A stretch of 64,000 bases of DNA. It comes from Maribacter halichondriae (lineage in GTDB: Bacteria; Bacteroidota; Bacteroidia; Flavobacteriales; Flavobacteriaceae). The stretch covers positions 918,501-982,500 of the forward strand of contig NZ_CP107030.1 in assembly GCF_027474825.1 (NCBI RefSeq), read 5' to 3'. The notes beneath the pieces are model-generated. The model had not been told where the DNA came from. It did no database searches and saw nothing but the letters and a program-made list of their open reading frames with translations. The translations under genes were made by a program, and so were the position numbers. Numbering within the stretch: the stretch's first letter is position 1; each line of letters begins with the position of its first letter. This document shows, one piece after another, positions 45,183-55,036 of this stretch.

Positions 45183-46238
45183 ATGAAAAACACCAATAGC
45201 CGAAGGAAGTTTCTTAAAAAGTCCGCAATTATAACAGGTACGGGCATAATCGCTCCCGCATATACCTTCGGAATAACGCATTCTGTAAAAAACCTCGGCG
45301 AAATAGTAGGACACGGAGACTTCACATACCGGGTAGACAAGGAATGGGGTATTCAAGACCCCGCCAAAGTTCCTATAAACGACTGTCACGAAATGGCCAT
45401 GGATGGTCGAGGGCGTATTTTTATGACCACTACGGGGGCCGACAATAAAAATATCCTGATATATGACAAATCCGGAAAAGTTTTGGATTCTTGGGGGAAA
45501 TTTCAAGGAGCCCATGGCCTGACCCTTACAGGCGAGGGGAACGAACAATTTCTTTTCATCACCGACCCTGACACCCATAAAGTATCTAAAACAACATTAG
45601 ACGGAAAGGTTCTCTTGACTCTTGAGCGCCCAAAAGAAGTTGATGGCTATACGGAGGACAATCAATTCAAGCCCACGGAGACTGCGATAATGCCAAACGG
45701 CGATATTTATGTGGCTGACGGGTACGGTCAAAACTTTATCATTCAATATAATGCCCAAGGAGAATACATTCGTCATTTTGGCGGTACCGGGGAAGGCGAT
45801 GACAAATTCAATTGCTGCCACGGTATTACCTTGGATACTAGGGATACGGAAAATCCTACGCTATTAATTACGTCTAGGGCCAGCCAAGAATTCAAACGTT
45901 TTTCTTTGGATGGAACCCATTTAGAAACCATATCATTGCCGGGATGCTCCATATGTAGACCCGTAATTCATGGAGATCATCTCTATTTTGCGGTTATAGT
46001 TACCAAAACATGGGATAGTTATGATGGCATGTTGGCGGTTTTGGATAAGGACAACAACATAGTTTCGCTTCCTGGGGGAAGCCGTCCTCAATATTCAAAT
46101 GAACTGTTGACCGAACCAATGTATGATGGAAAGACCTTTAGAAATCCGCATGATGTCTTTGTGGATAACGATGAAAATCTTTATGTACCGCAATGGGCCT
46201 CAGGAAAAACGTATCCGATCAAATTACATAGAGTCTAA
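45183..46238 (+). CDS. Tat-exported NHL/six-bladed beta-propeller protein
   Basis: About 352 residues. The N-terminus carries a twin-arginine signal, SRRKFLKKSAIITGTGIIAPAYTFG, so it should be exported folded, possibly with a cofactor. The body has NHL-type repeats: DGRGRIFMTTTGADN, ILIYDKSGKVLDSWG, PNGDIYVADGYGQNFIIQYNAQGEYIRHFGG, and GDDKFNCCHGITLD...PTLLITSRASQEFKRFSLDG. These proteins in Bacteroidota often accompany sugar or redox genes; here a cytochrome-like gene follows after 13 bases. A GTG at 45177 is the alternative start. No catalytic residues are obvious. Confidence 0.85.
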   Translation: MKNTNSRRKFLKKSAIITGTGIIAPAYTFGITHSVKNLGEIVGHGDFTYRVDKEWGIQDPAKVPINDCHEMAMDGRGRIFMTTTGADNKNILIYDKSGKVLDSWGKFQGAHGLTLTGEGNEQFLFITDPDTHKVSKTTLDGKVLLTLERPKEVDGYTEDNQFKPTETAIMPNGDIYVADGYGQNFIIQYNAQGEYIRHFGGTGEGDDKFNCCHGITLDTRDTENPTLLITSRASQEFKRFSLDGTHLETISLPGCSICRPVIHGDHLYFAVIVTKTWDSYDGMLAVLDKDNNIVSLPGGSRPQYSNELLTEPMYDGKTFRNPHDVFVDNDENLYVPQWASGKTYPIKLHRV

Positions 46239-46250
46239 AATCTGAGCACC

Positions 46251-47622
46251 ATGATCGCGTTGGAATTCACTACCTTTTTAGGGCGTTTTCATCCTCTATT
46301 GGTACACCTTCCCATAGGTTTTTTGTTTTTGGCCATCGTTTTGGAATGGTATGAAAATTTGACCAAAAAAAGAAAAAAAAAGCAAGCTCATAGCCGTCTC
46401 ATGGTTTTTGGGAGGAGCGAGTGCCTTTGTTGCGGCCTTTTTTGGTTGGTGGCTGGGCGAAACCGGGCTTTATGAAGAGGATACCCTTTTTATACACCGC
46501 TGGCTTGGTATTGCCCTTGTTATAATAGCTTTCATAGGTTGGTGGATAAAACGCACCCCCGAAAATCACTCTAAATTACTACATAATGGCATCAATATTT
46601 TGTTGTTGCTAATGCTTTTTGTAGAAGGCCACAAAGGTGGGGATTTGACCCATGGTGAGACCTACCTCACAGAATATGCACCTGAGCCCCTACAAAAACT
46701 AATTGGGGTTTATGGCGAGCAGGATTCACTTCCAACGTTTGGCAACCCCGATTCTGTTTTGGTATACAATGATCTGATTTCGCCAATCTTCAAGACAAAG
46801 TGTATTGCCTGTCATTGTGCAGAAGTACAGCGGGGAGGGCTTGATATGAGCACTCCTGAAACACTTACCGAAGGTGGCGAGGGCGGTGCCATTATCGTCA
46901 GCGGAAACCCTACTGAAAGTGAGCTGTTCAGAAGGATTACATTACCACAAAGCAATGTAAAGTTCATGCCACCGACCAACAAAGTATTGACCTATGATGA
47001 GATAAAGATCGTGGAATGGTGGATACGACAGGGAGCCTCCCTCGAGGATCCGGTCGCCACCTTGGAAGTAACCGATAATATACATCCCGTATTGCTACGC
47101 AAGTATGGTCTCGATACATCGCCAAAAGCCTGGTACGAAAGAGTACGTTTGACTCCTTTAGACAGCATACAGTTGGTCACTCTATCAAAAAGCGGTTTTA
47201 CGATCAAAACGTTGGGAGGCGACAACCCGCTATTGGACATCACGTATTCAGGATCCGACCTTACCGAACAACAACTACAGGAACTTGAAAAGGTAAAGGA
47301 TTATGTCGCTTGGTTATCGCTAGCCCAGACAAATGTAGAGGATGAATGGCTTGGTATAATTTCGAATTTTACGAACCTGACCAGACTTGAATTGGAGAAA
47401 ACAGCAATTACCGATAGAGGGGTATCCAAATTAGCCAAATTGGAACATCTCGAAGTGTTAAATCTTTATGGCACACAAGTGACCGACGCCTGTCTTTCCG
47501 AGATACAGAAATTCAAAGGACTAAAAAGAGTTTATCTCTGGGGTACGGACGTTACCACCGAAAATGCCAAAAAGCTTGAAAATGATGCCTCGGAACTACA
47601 AGTTATCATTGGCAAGAGTTAG
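46251..47622 (+). CDS. DUF2231-like membrane protein with cytochrome c and LRR domains, frame broken near 46365-46381
   Basis: About 455 residues when joined. First part: four membrane helices beginning LGRFHPLLVHLPIGFLFLAIVLEWYE, as in DUF2231-like proteins. After an A7-G-A9 stretch the frame must change to continue as KLIAVSWFLGGASAFVAAFFGWWLGETG; one base fewer restores it. Then comes a heme c site CIACH (about 150) with HxxM-like PPTNKV, as in planctomycetal-type cytochrome domains. The last 110 residues hold leucine-rich repeats (LTRLELEKTAITDRGVSKLAKLEHLEVLNLYGTQVTD). It likely lies in the inner membrane with the heme domain outside; together with the Tat propeller it may form an electron-transfer or sugar-oxidising unit. 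Confidence 0.8.
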
Positions 47623-47696
47623 AAATTAATTGTATCTTATTCCTTCGGATAAAAATCGGATTAGAGTCCAATTCCATCCCAAAAGAATACTTGAAT

Positions 47697-48677
47697 ATGA
47701 CAAAATACAATGTTGCCGTATTAGGACCCATACCCAGGGACCATATCACCACACATCATGGGGAAGTAATCGAAAAGTATGGTTGTGCCACACACACCGC
47801 CATAGGTCTGTCACGGCTTTTGGGGGATGAGGGCACTGTACATTTGGTTTCCCATGTTAGAAAAAAGGATGAGCACGCCGTAAAAGAAATTTTGTCGGAA
47901 TACCAGAACATCAATGTAGACCATATAACTTCGGATCAGGATCAAGGCGATGTCATCAGTCTAAAATTCTTGGATCAAAACAAAAGACTCGAAAAACAGA
48001 CCGGGTTCATGAATCCGATTATACCGGATGATGTCAAGGAATTGTTACACTGCGATGTCTTTGTCTGTGTTCCGATTACCGACTATGAGGTACCTCTCGA
48101 AACACTTAAGTATATTAAGAAAAAAAGTGAGGGCATGATTATATTCGATGCCCACGGCCCGACCAATACGGTCACCATGACCGGAGATAGATTGATAAAA
48201 TTCTGGATCGACCGTGATCAATGGCTTCCCTACATCGATGTTCTAAAAATGAACTTGGAAGAGTCAAAGTGTTGTTGGTTCGAGAAAGAGTACCACCCTG
48301 ATAACCAAGTTGATCTTCACGACGAAAGTACCGAACACCTCGTGCCATTTGCGGAACACTCGCTACAAAAAGGAATAAAATCATTGATAGTGACTTTGGA
48401 TTCCAATGGAGGTGCCGTTTTTAAAAAAGATGGAAAAGTCCATCATGAAATGGTCAAATCGATCAAGGTGGAACATGTCGTCGATACTACGGGTTGTGGG
48501 GATTCCTTCGCTGGAGGTTTGGGATATGGAATATTAAAAAATCCCACAGATTATATTACGGCCACCAAATATGCCAATGCATTGGGCGCCCAACGGACTC
48601 AAGGTCGTGATTTCAATGTGTTTAAATCCATTGAAGAGACCAACCAGATGATTATGGATACCTATGGGATAGTCTAA
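47697..48677 (+). CDS. PfkB family carbohydrate kinase
   Basis: About 326 residues from the ATG at 47697; a TTG two codons upstream is the alternative. Ribokinase-like fold that phosphorylates a sugar or nucleoside with ATP. The signature near the C-terminus, VVDTTGCGDSFAGGLGYGIL, contains the catalytic base Asp of the DTxGxGD motif. N-terminal GPIPRDHITTHHGEVIEKYGCATHTAIGLSRLLG gives the substrate-binding part. The substrate is not identifiable. It is 75 bases after the cytochrome gene on the same strand, so may share a transcript with the propeller and cytochrome genes. Confidence 0.9.
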   Translation: MTKYNVAVLGPIPRDHITTHHGEVIEKYGCATHTAIGLSRLLGDEGTVHLVSHVRKKDEHAVKEILSEYQNINVDHITSDQDQGDVISLKFLDQNKRLEKQTGFMNPIIPDDVKELLHCDVFVCVPITDYEVPLETLKYIKKKSEGMIIFDAHGPTNTVTMTGDRLIKFWIDRDQWLPYIDVLKMNLEESKCCWFEKEYHPDNQVDLHDESTEHLVPFAEHSLQKGIKSLIVTLDSNGGAVFKKDGKVHHEMVKSIKVEHVVDTTGCGDSFAGGLGYGILKNPTDYITATKYANALGAQRTQGRDFNVFKSIEETNQMIMDTYGIV

Positions 48678-48780
48678 CCAAAAATCAAACATAGATTTCT
48701 CAAGACTATGGCACGTATTGGGCAGAATTGAAATTAGTTCTAAATTTTCTATTTTTCTTTTGGGGAAGCCAAAAGTATTC

Positions 48781-48788
48781 TATATTTG
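48781..48788 (+). promoter_or_regulatory. -7 promoter box TATATTTG for tRNA-Val (TAC)
   Basis: Exact TAnnTTTG, 12 bases before the tRNA. A TTTTG at 48758-48762 lies 18 bases upstream and serves as a near-consensus -33 element. Confidence 0.6.
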
Positions 48789-48799
48789 CAAACCTTTTC

Positions 48800-48874
48800 G
48801 GGCAATTAGCTCAGTTGGTTCAGAGCACCTCGTTTACACCGAGGGGGTCGGGGGTTCGAGCCCCTCATTGCCCA
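48800..48874 (+). tRNA. tRNA-Val (anticodon TAC)
   Basis: 75 bases; acceptor GGGCAAT / ATTGCCC, D stem GCTC/GAGC, anticodon stem CCTCG / CGAGG around loop TTTACAC (anticodon TAC), T arm with GGGGGTTCGAGCCCC. Discriminator A, no CCA encoded. A strong promoter box and a terminator flank it, so it is a one-gene transcription unit. Confidence 0.96.
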
Positions 48875-48875
48875 C

Positions 48876-48904
48876 AAAAGTCGTTCATTAGAACGACTTT
48901 TTTT
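48876..48904 (+). terminator. Rho-independent terminator after tRNA-Val (TAC)
   Basis: AAAAGTCGTTC / GAACGACTTTT stem of eleven pairs with loop ATTA, followed by seven T bases from 48898. It could also stop folC transcription from the other side. Confidence 0.8.
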
Positions 48905-48959
48905 GTTTGAAAATCTATCGAGTCATATTTCTTTGGACTAAAAACCGATTCGCACAAAA

Positions 48960-50171
48960 TCACACCACTTCGGCCACAACAAAAGTACTTCCGCCAACAA
49001 ATATGAAATCGTCTTCATTAGCTTTCTCAAGAGCCATTTTCAGTGCTTTTTCTACGGATGAATAAGAATTTCCATTAAGACCTAAATCGTTGGCGTTTCT
49101 CCGCAATAATTCCGCATCAAGTCCTCTTCTGATTTTGGGCCTCGCAAAATAATACTTAGCATTTTTTGGGAATAAGGGCAACACCGAATCAAGGTTTTTG
49201 TCCTTCACAAAACCCAATATGATATGCAGGGTATTGAACTTTTGTAACTGAATTTGTTGCAATACCAATGAGAGCCCCTCGTAATTATGTGCGGTATCGC
49301 AAACAATTTTCGGATTTTCACCCAATATCTGCCATCGTCCCATCAAACCCGTATTTTCAACAACATTTTTAAGCCCTGAAACAATATTCCGCTCTTCTAT
49401 TTTAAAATTCTTAAGTTCTTTTAGGGCCGCTATAACTCCTTTGATATTCCTCTCTTGATAATTCCCGAGAAGTGAAGTCTTATACGATTTTTGAATGATG
49501 TCTTCGGCAAATACGATTTTGGAACCCTTTTTTGAGGCATTTATTATAAAAATATCTTCAACGGCTTCTTGTCGCTCACTGATAACAACTGGAATATTTT
49601 GTTTTATTATTCCCGCTTTTTCGAAAGCGATTTTTTGCAATGTATCGCCCAGCAAATCAATATGATCTAATCCGATATTGGTAATCAGTGAAACTTCGGG
49701 CAAGATAATATTGGTAGAATCCAATCGCCCGCCCAAACCGACCTCTATGATGGTGATATCGACTTTTTTAATTGCAAAATATTGAAACGCCATACCAACG
49801 GACATTTCAAAAAATGAAAGTCTTTCCTTCTCGAAAAACGATTTGTTCTTTTCGATAAAATCGATAACGAATTTCTTGCCTATTGGCTTCCCGTTTATTC
49901 TGATACGTTCGCGAAAATCCTTTAGGTGGGGAGAAGTGTATAAACCAACTTTGTACCCGGCTTCCTGTAAGATAGAGGCCAACATATGACTACTCGATCC
50001 TTTGCCATTGGTTCCGGCAACATGAATGCTCTTAAATTTCTTTTCAGGATGGTCTAAATGAGAAGCAAGTGAAAGAATATTGTCCAACTTTCCGTTAAAG
50101 GCAACTTTTCCTTTTTGTTGGTACATTGGAAGTCGGTCGAACATCCAATCCAAAGTCGCTGCGTAGGTCAC
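48960..50171 (-). CDS. folC: Bifunctional folylpolyglutamate synthase/dihydrofolate synthase
   Basis: 403 residues. Adds glutamate to dihydropteroate and to folates with ATP. ATP-binding loop HVAGTNGKGSSSHML (about 48-62); KDFRERIRINGKPIG near 85; the Mur-ligase-like GLGGRLDSTNI and TNIGLDHIDLLGDTLQKIAFEKAGIIK (carbamylated Lys) in the middle; and C-terminal CDTAHNYEG. Its start overlaps the tonB stop (ATGA) on the same strand. It belongs to the exbB-exbD-tonB-folC group, a common arrangement in this family. Confidence 0.94.
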   Translation of the reverse strand: MTYAATLDWMFDRLPMYQQKGKVAFNGKLDNILSLASHLDHPEKKFKSIHVAGTNGKGSSSHMLASILQEAGYKVGLYTSPHLKDFRERIRINGKPIGKKFVIDFIEKNKSFFEKERLSFFEMSVGMAFQYFAIKKVDITIIEVGLGGRLDSTNIILPEVSLITNIGLDHIDLLGDTLQKIAFEKAGIIKQNIPVVISERQEAVEDIFIINASKKGSKIVFAEDIIQKSYKTSLLGNYQERNIKGVIAALKELKNFKIEERNIVSGLKNVVENTGLMGRWQILGENPKIVCDTAHNYEGLSLVLQQIQLQKFNTLHIILGFVKDKNLDSVLPLFPKNAKYYFARPKIRRGLDAELLRRNANDLGLNGNSYSSVEKALKMALEKANEDDFIFVGGSTFVVAEVV

Positions 50172-51112
50172 TCCCCAAGTTTGAAATTGACCACTACGAA
50201 ACCAACTTGTTGGCTAGGTGCATTTGAATCAAGATTCCATTTATGCTTGAAGGCGGTTTTCTTTGCCGGGTCTAAAAGACATGGGGCATTATTGGTAGTT
50301 CCTTTGACGCCAGGTGTTGCGCTGACGACATTACCATTCCGGTCTACCACAATTTTAACCACTACCCTGCCGGATTCGTTACATTCTTGTTGGACTTTTC
50401 CTTTGCTGACCAGCGATCGACCGTTTAACCCATAACCGCCCGTACCGCTTCCAGAACCTGGCGAACCATAATAACTTGTAGCATAAGGATCGCCGTCAGG
50501 AGAACCTTTATCTCCAGCCTTGTCATCATCCCCCTCACTTCCTGATGCCGTGCCATCAGACTTGTTCAGTCCACCCATCAGTTCGTCCAATTCTTTTTTC
50601 TTGGCCTCCTGTTCCTGGCGTTTTTTCTCTTCGGCCCGTCGTTGCTCATCTGCTTTTCGTTGGGCTTCGGCCTTAGCCTTTTTTGCCTCGGCATCAGCTT
50701 TACGCTTAGCCTCTTTGGCGGCGTCTTCAGCCTTTTTCTTGGCTTCGTTGGCCTGCTTTATTTTTATGGCCTCTTCATTATCTTGGGTAAGTACTTTTTC
50801 TGAAGGGGCTTCTTTGACAACTGTTTCTTCCGGCTCCTCTTCCACAGCTTCTTCTACAGCCTCCTCCACAACTTCTTCCTGTTTGGTCGGTTCAACAGGC
50901 GGAGTATCCAAAGGTTCCGATCTAATTTTCTCTTTGGGTTGTACTTGGCCACTACCAAAATCCATAGTACCAAAATTCACGGATATTCCGTTCTCGATTG
51001 GCGGATCCATATAGGTCAGCCCGATATAGAATAAAACAAGCAGGAGTACACTCAACAGTAGTGTCGTAAGTGTAAAGGATTTTTTCTTATGTCTCGTGTC
51101 TAAGAATGACAT
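50168..51112 (-). CDS. tonB: Energy transducer TonB
   Basis: 314 residues. One N-terminal transmembrane helix (FTLTTLLLSVLLLVLFYIGLTYM), then a long Glu/Pro/Lys-rich periplasmic linker with repeated EEAVEEAVEEEPEE and Ala/Lys-rich helical AKKKAEDAAKEAKRKADAEAKKAKAEAQRK. The C-terminal 90 residues (NGRSLVSKGKVQQECNESGRVVVKIVVDRNGNV...VGFVVVNFKLGE) are the TonB receptor-contacting domain. Transmits proton-motive force from ExbBD to TonB-dependent receptors. A 163-base gap with a weak hairpin separates it from exbD. Confidence 0.92.
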   Translation of the reverse strand: MSFLDTRHKKKSFTLTTLLLSVLLLVLFYIGLTYMDPPIENGISVNFGTMDFGSGQVQPKEKIRSEPLDTPPVEPTKQEEVVEEAVEEAVEEEPEETVVKEAPSEKVLTQDNEEAIKIKQANEAKKKAEDAAKEAKRKADAEAKKAKAEAQRKADEQRRAEEKKRQEQEAKKKELDELMGGLNKSDGTASGSEGDDDKAGDKGSPDGDPYATSYYGSPGSGSGTGGYGLNGRSLVSKGKVQQECNESGRVVVKIVVDRNGNVVSATPGVKGTTNNAPCLLDPAKKTAFKHKWNLDSNAPSQQVGFVVVNFKLGE

Positions 51113-51274
51113 TTTGCCAATTCAGTTTTAAAATCTCGTATTATTAATTTGAATTATTTTTTGTTCAGATGATACAAAAAATATCAGCATAGCCTTAGCT
51201 ACGGTTATCTTTTTTGGAGAAATATGAACGAAAAAGAAACAAATTATATGCGTTATTTTAATGCCGAACTGGCA

Positions 51275-51661
51275 TCAATTGGGTCGCACGGCCAAAATAA
51301 CCTTGTAATTGTTCCTATTGGCAATATCCATAACGTTGACCGCTTCTTTGATAGCTACGCTTTCTTCTGCCCTCAGGATGATGGTAGGTTTGTCTTGACC
51401 TTGTAGTGCCTTTTTTAATTCAATTTCTATATATTCTCCGTTGATTCTCTCGTTGTTCACAAAATATTGCAGGTTCTTGTCGATACTTACCGAAACATTT
51501 TGCGTATTGGTAGACTTCCCTTTCGCTTTGGGCAATAACAAATCCAATGCATTCGGTGAGTTCGCCGTTAGCATGAAAAATATCAATAGCAGAAAAACAA
51601 TATCCGTCATCGACGACATGCTAAAATCAGGACTTACCTTATTTCTTCCTTTCAATTTCAT
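51275..51661 (-). CDS. exbD: Biopolymer transporter ExbD
   Basis: 128 residues. Single membrane helix (VFLLLIFFMLTANSPNA) with the essential Asp-like region: SSMTDIVFLLLIFFM starts with the acidic D conserved at the cytoplasmic side. A soluble periplasmic domain follows, with NTQNVSVSIDKNLQYFVNNERI and KPTIILRAEESVAIKEAVNVMDIANR. Works with ExbB to energise TonB. It ends VRPN; gap to exbB is ten bases on the same strand. Confidence 0.94.
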   Translation of the reverse strand: MKLKGRNKVSPDFSMSSMTDIVFLLLIFFMLTANSPNALDLLLPKAKGKSTNTQNVSVSIDKNLQYFVNNERINGEYIEIELKKALQGQDKPTIILRAEESVAIKEAVNVMDIANRNNYKVILAVRPN

Positions 51662-51671
51662 ATATCAAGGA

Positions 51672-52364
51672 TTAAAGCGGTTCGTTCAATAAATCCAAAA
51701 ACTCGACCGCATTGGCCTCCATTTTATGAACCACCTTGTCAGTTCGGTTTACTAGGTGATTATAGCCCATATAAGCAATTATACCAACGATAAGACCTGC
51801 CACCGTTGTGGTCATTGCCGTATAAATCCCTGAGGCCAAAGAGCCCATCTCGGCTTGTCCACCGCTAGTAGCCATTTCATGGAATGCCAAAATCATACCA
51901 ATTACGGTTCCAAGGAATCCGATCATTGGGGCAGCACCGGCAACTGTTGCCAAAATACTAACGTTCTTCTCCAATTTATAAACCTCCAATGTGCCCGCAT
52001 TTTCAATTGCGGTATTGATATCATCTAAAGGTTTACCTATTCGGGAAACTCCCTTTTCGGTCAATCGGGCCACTGGAGAATCGGTCTGGGCACACAAAAT
52101 CTTGGCCGCTTCCAATTTACCATTGGTGACATGGTCACGAATTTGGTTCATAAAGTTACTGTCGATCTTTGAAGCCGCGTTCACGGCCAGCAAGCGCTCA
52201 AAGTATATATATAGGGCTACCGCAAGCATAATGAAGAGTACAGAGATAATTACTATACTTCCAGTCCCTCCACTGAAAATCAAATCCATGACCGAAAGGG
52301 TCTTCTCTTCGGAAAGTACTTCACCCGTTGTGGGATCCGTGGCAAGGTCTTGCATCAAAAACAT
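51672..52364 (-). CDS. exbB: MotA/TolQ/ExbB proton channel family protein
   Basis: 230 residues with three membrane helices, TGSIVIISVLFIMLAVALYIYFERLL, then the channel part GAAPMIGFLGTVIGMILAFHEMA and GLIVGIIAYMGYNHL, whose Thr and polar residues line the proton path. The family signature APMIGFLGTVIGM matches. Stator of the ExbBD complex. It is the first of the exbB-exbD-tonB-folC group; nhaD ends 49 bases upstream on the same strand. No separate promoter box is visible. Confidence 0.95.
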   Translation of the reverse strand: MFLMQDLATDPTTGEVLSEEKTLSVMDLIFSGGTGSIVIISVLFIMLAVALYIYFERLLAVNAASKIDSNFMNQIRDHVTNGKLEAAKILCAQTDSPVARLTEKGVSRIGKPLDDINTAIENAGTLEVYKLEKNVSILATVAGAAPMIGFLGTVIGMILAFHEMATSGGQAEMGSLASGIYTAMTTTVAGLIVGIIAYMGYNHLVNRTDKVVHKMEANAVEFLDLLNEPL

Positions 52365-52413
52365 ATATTTTCTCTTATTGATTTGCCCTTATAACGGCAT
52401 TTTATCGATTAAA

Positions 52414-53787
52414 TTATGCGTTCAGCACTAAATTTCGAATTAATATGAAAGTTACCGCACCAGCTATAAATCCAAGGAATGCCAGCCATGCTATTTTCTT
52501 CAGATACCAGAAAAAATCAATTTTTTCCATTCCCATGGCAACAACTCCGGCAGCAGAGCCAATAATCAACATACTACCCCCGGTTCCTGCTGAATAGGCG
52601 ATAAAATGCCAAACAGGGTCATCAATGGGTACAGAGAACATGCCCATACTGGCTGCAACCAAAGGAACATTGTCGATTACCGCCGAGCCAACACCTAATA
52701 TCAAAACCACCAAATCGGAGACATGCTCCCCAATTGATTCCGTCCCCAACATGGGCATTGTAGAATCCAAGGTTTCTGCAAAATGAAATAATAGACCTAA
52801 AGATTCCATGGCGGCAACAGCGAGCAATATTCCCAGAAAGAATAAAATACTCGGCAGTTCAATTTTTGAAAGTGAGGCATGAACCGGACTGTGATGACCA
52901 TGCGAATCACTCACACCCGGAACATCTACAGCGTCGGAAATAGTAAACTTTGAATTACTGTAAATCTCGGCAAAAGTGGCTACCATTGCCAAGGATAGCA
53001 TCATGCCCACATAGGGAGGCAAATGTGTAATGGTTTTGAAAATCGGAACAAATACAATTGCTCCCAACCCTAGATATAACATAGTCGCACCAAACCTCGA
53101 TTTTGGTTCTTCCAACGCATCAACGTCCCTATCGATATTCCCCTGAAAAGCTTTATAATTACTGGCAACCAATACAGGTACAATCATACAGGCAATCGAA
53201 GGCACCAACACATGCTCTATCAATTGTAGGGCAGTTACCTTATTACCTATCCACAACATTGTCGTGGTAACATCTCCAATAGGAGACCAAGCTCCACCGG
53301 CGTTGGCCGCGATTATGATCATACCCGCAAACCATAATCTTGTATTTCGATCATTAATGACCTTCTGCAAAATCGTTATCAAAACGATAGTTGCAGTTAA
53401 ATTGTCAATGATGGCCGAAAGAATAAATGCCAATATCGAAAAAAGCCACAACAATTTACGCTTGCTTTTAGTTCTAATAAAGCCTTTTATGGTCGCAAAT
53501 CCATCAAAATAATCAATGATTTCAACTATCGTCATAGCACCCAGCAAGAAGACCAGAATCTCGGCAGTCTTTCCCAAATGGTGCAGTAGCATTTCATCGA
53601 TGTGGCTGGGTTCAAGCTCCTTAAGTTCTGTATTGACCTCAAAGACCGGCATATGCGTCAACGCAATGATAGCCCATAATATGGCCATCATGGCCAAGGC
53701 CGGGATTAGTTTGTCAATCTTCAGGTTATGCTCCATGGTAATCGCGAGATAACCCACAACAAATACAATGATAATAATGGTTTCCAT
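52414..53787 (-). CDS. nhaD: NhaD-type sodium:proton antiporter
   Basis: 457 residues with about 12 membrane helices. NhaD transports Na+/Li+ out in exchange for protons, important for salt-living bacteria. Typical segments are EMLLHHLGKTAEILVFLLGAMTIVEIIDY, SAIIDNLTATIVLITIL, GGAWSPIGDVTTTMLW and PLVAASMGMFSVP, SAGTGGSMLIIGSAAGVVAMGMEKIDFFWYLKK. Charged residues in the DNLTAT segment fit an ion-binding role. It lies between gdh and exbB. Confidence 0.93.
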   Translation of the reverse strand: METIIIIVFVVGYLAITMEHNLKIDKLIPALAMMAILWAIIALTHMPVFEVNTELKELEPSHIDEMLLHHLGKTAEILVFLLGAMTIVEIIDYFDGFATIKGFIRTKSKRKLLWLFSILAFILSAIIDNLTATIVLITILQKVINDRNTRLWFAGMIIIAANAGGAWSPIGDVTTTMLWIGNKVTALQLIEHVLVPSIACMIVPVLVASNYKAFQGNIDRDVDALEEPKSRFGATMLYLGLGAIVFVPIFKTITHLPPYVGMMLSLAMVATFAEIYSNSKFTISDAVDVPGVSDSHGHHSPVHASLSKIELPSILFFLGILLAVAAMESLGLLFHFAETLDSTMPMLGTESIGEHVSDLVVLILGVGSAVIDNVPLVAASMGMFSVPIDDPVWHFIAYSAGTGGSMLIIGSAAGVVAMGMEKIDFFWYLKKIAWLAFLGFIAGAVTFILIRNLVLNA

Positions 53788-53803
53788 ACTCGGTCGGTTT
53801 ATG

Positions 53804-55036
53804 TTAAATCAATTGTTTCAATGCGATTTCAAATCCTGTGCTACTCAAATTAGTCTTCGAAGGATTTTGCTTAAAGATATTCAAAATTGCTTTTCTAATT
53901 GTGTTCGATGTGTCATTAAATATTAAATCATCATCCATGCCCACTTTTTTTTCCATGAAATAGGCAAAAACACGGGCCATTCCACAATTCGAAATAAAAT
54001 CGGGAATAAGGCTCACGCGTCCATCGGTATATTCCATTATCGGTCCGAAGAAAATTTCCTTATCTGCAAAAGGCACATTGGCGCCGCACGAGATGACCTC
54101 TAGACCCGTATCTATCATCTTACTGATTTGATCTTTGGTAATTAACCTTGAAGCGGCACAAGGAATAAATATTTCTGTAGGAAGCGTCCAAATCCGTTCA
54201 TTGATTTCCTCAAAAGGAATCATTTGGTTCGCATCGGCCATTAGGTTGTTTCCTTTTTTATTCAGGAAAAAAGATTTGATTTCATCGAACGAGAAACCCT
54301 CTTCTTTTATAACGCCTGCCGCTCTATCGATAATACCGACAACTTTTGCACCCATCTGCGCCAAATAAAACGCCGCGGCACCACCCACATTGCCAAATCC
54401 CTGAACAACCGCTCTTTTCCCCATCACATTGCCGCCATAAATGTCGTAATAATGACGAACGGCTTCGGCAACTCCAAAACCGGTAATCATATCGGCTACG
54501 GTATATTTTCTTGAGACTTCAGGTGAATATTTCGAGCTTTCCAAAGCTTTGATAACCCCCAATCGAAGTTGTCCTATGCGATTTATTTTATCGGCTTCAG
54601 TCGGTCTAAAGTGTCCATTAAAAACGCCCTCCTGCGGATGCCATACCCCGGCATCTTCGGTAATGGGAATGACCTCATGGATTTCGTCGACGTTCAAATC
54701 GCCACCCGTACCGTAATAACTTTTCAAAAGCGGTGCGACTGCATGGTACCATCGTTCTAAAACCCCTTTTTTCCGAGGATCGTTCGGATTGAAATTAATT
54801 CCTGATTTTGCACCGCCTATTGGCGGTCCCGACACGGTGAATTTAACTTCCATGGTCTTCGCCAAAGAGAGCACCTCGTTCATATCAAGCCCTTCACGCA
54901 TTCTCGTACCACCACCGGCAGCCCCTCCACGCAAGGAGTTTATAACCGTCCAACCTTCAGCCTCGGTTTCCGGGTCTTTCCAGTTGAAAACAATTTCGGG
55001 CTGTTTGTTCTCATATATCTTGAGTAATTCTTTCAT
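53804..55036 (-). CDS. Glu/Leu/Phe/Val family dehydrogenase
   Basis: 410 residues. Oxidative deamination of glutamate (or a branched-chain amino acid) with NAD(P). The catalytic Lys is in VSGPPIGGAKSGINF (about 78), substrate-binding GTGGDLNVDEIHEV near 115, and the NAD site VVQGFGNVGGAAAFYLAQMGAKVVGIID at about 210-235. Leu- versus Glu-specificity cannot be told with certainty. It precedes nhaD with a 16-base gap and shares a transcript unit with it; a short CCGCC / GGCGG hairpin lies upstream at 55114-55126. Confidence 0.9.
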   Translation of the reverse strand: MKELLKIYENKQPEIVFNWKDPETEAEGWTVINSLRGGAAGGGTRMREGLDMNEVLSLAKTMEVKFTVSGPPIGGAKSGINFNPNDPRKKGVLERWYHAVAPLLKSYYGTGGDLNVDEIHEVIPITEDAGVWHPQEGVFNGHFRPTEADKINRIGQLRLGVIKALESSKYSPEVSRKYTVADMITGFGVAEAVRHYYDIYGGNVMGKRAVVQGFGNVGGAAAFYLAQMGAKVVGIIDRAAGVIKEEGFSFDEIKSFFLNKKGNNLMADANQMIPFEEINERIWTLPTEIFIPCAASRLITKDQISKMIDTGLEVISCGANVPFADKEIFFGPIMEYTDGRVSLIPDFISNCGMARVFAYFMEKKVGMDDDLIFNDTSNTIRKAILNIFKQNPSKTNLSSTGFEIALKQLI

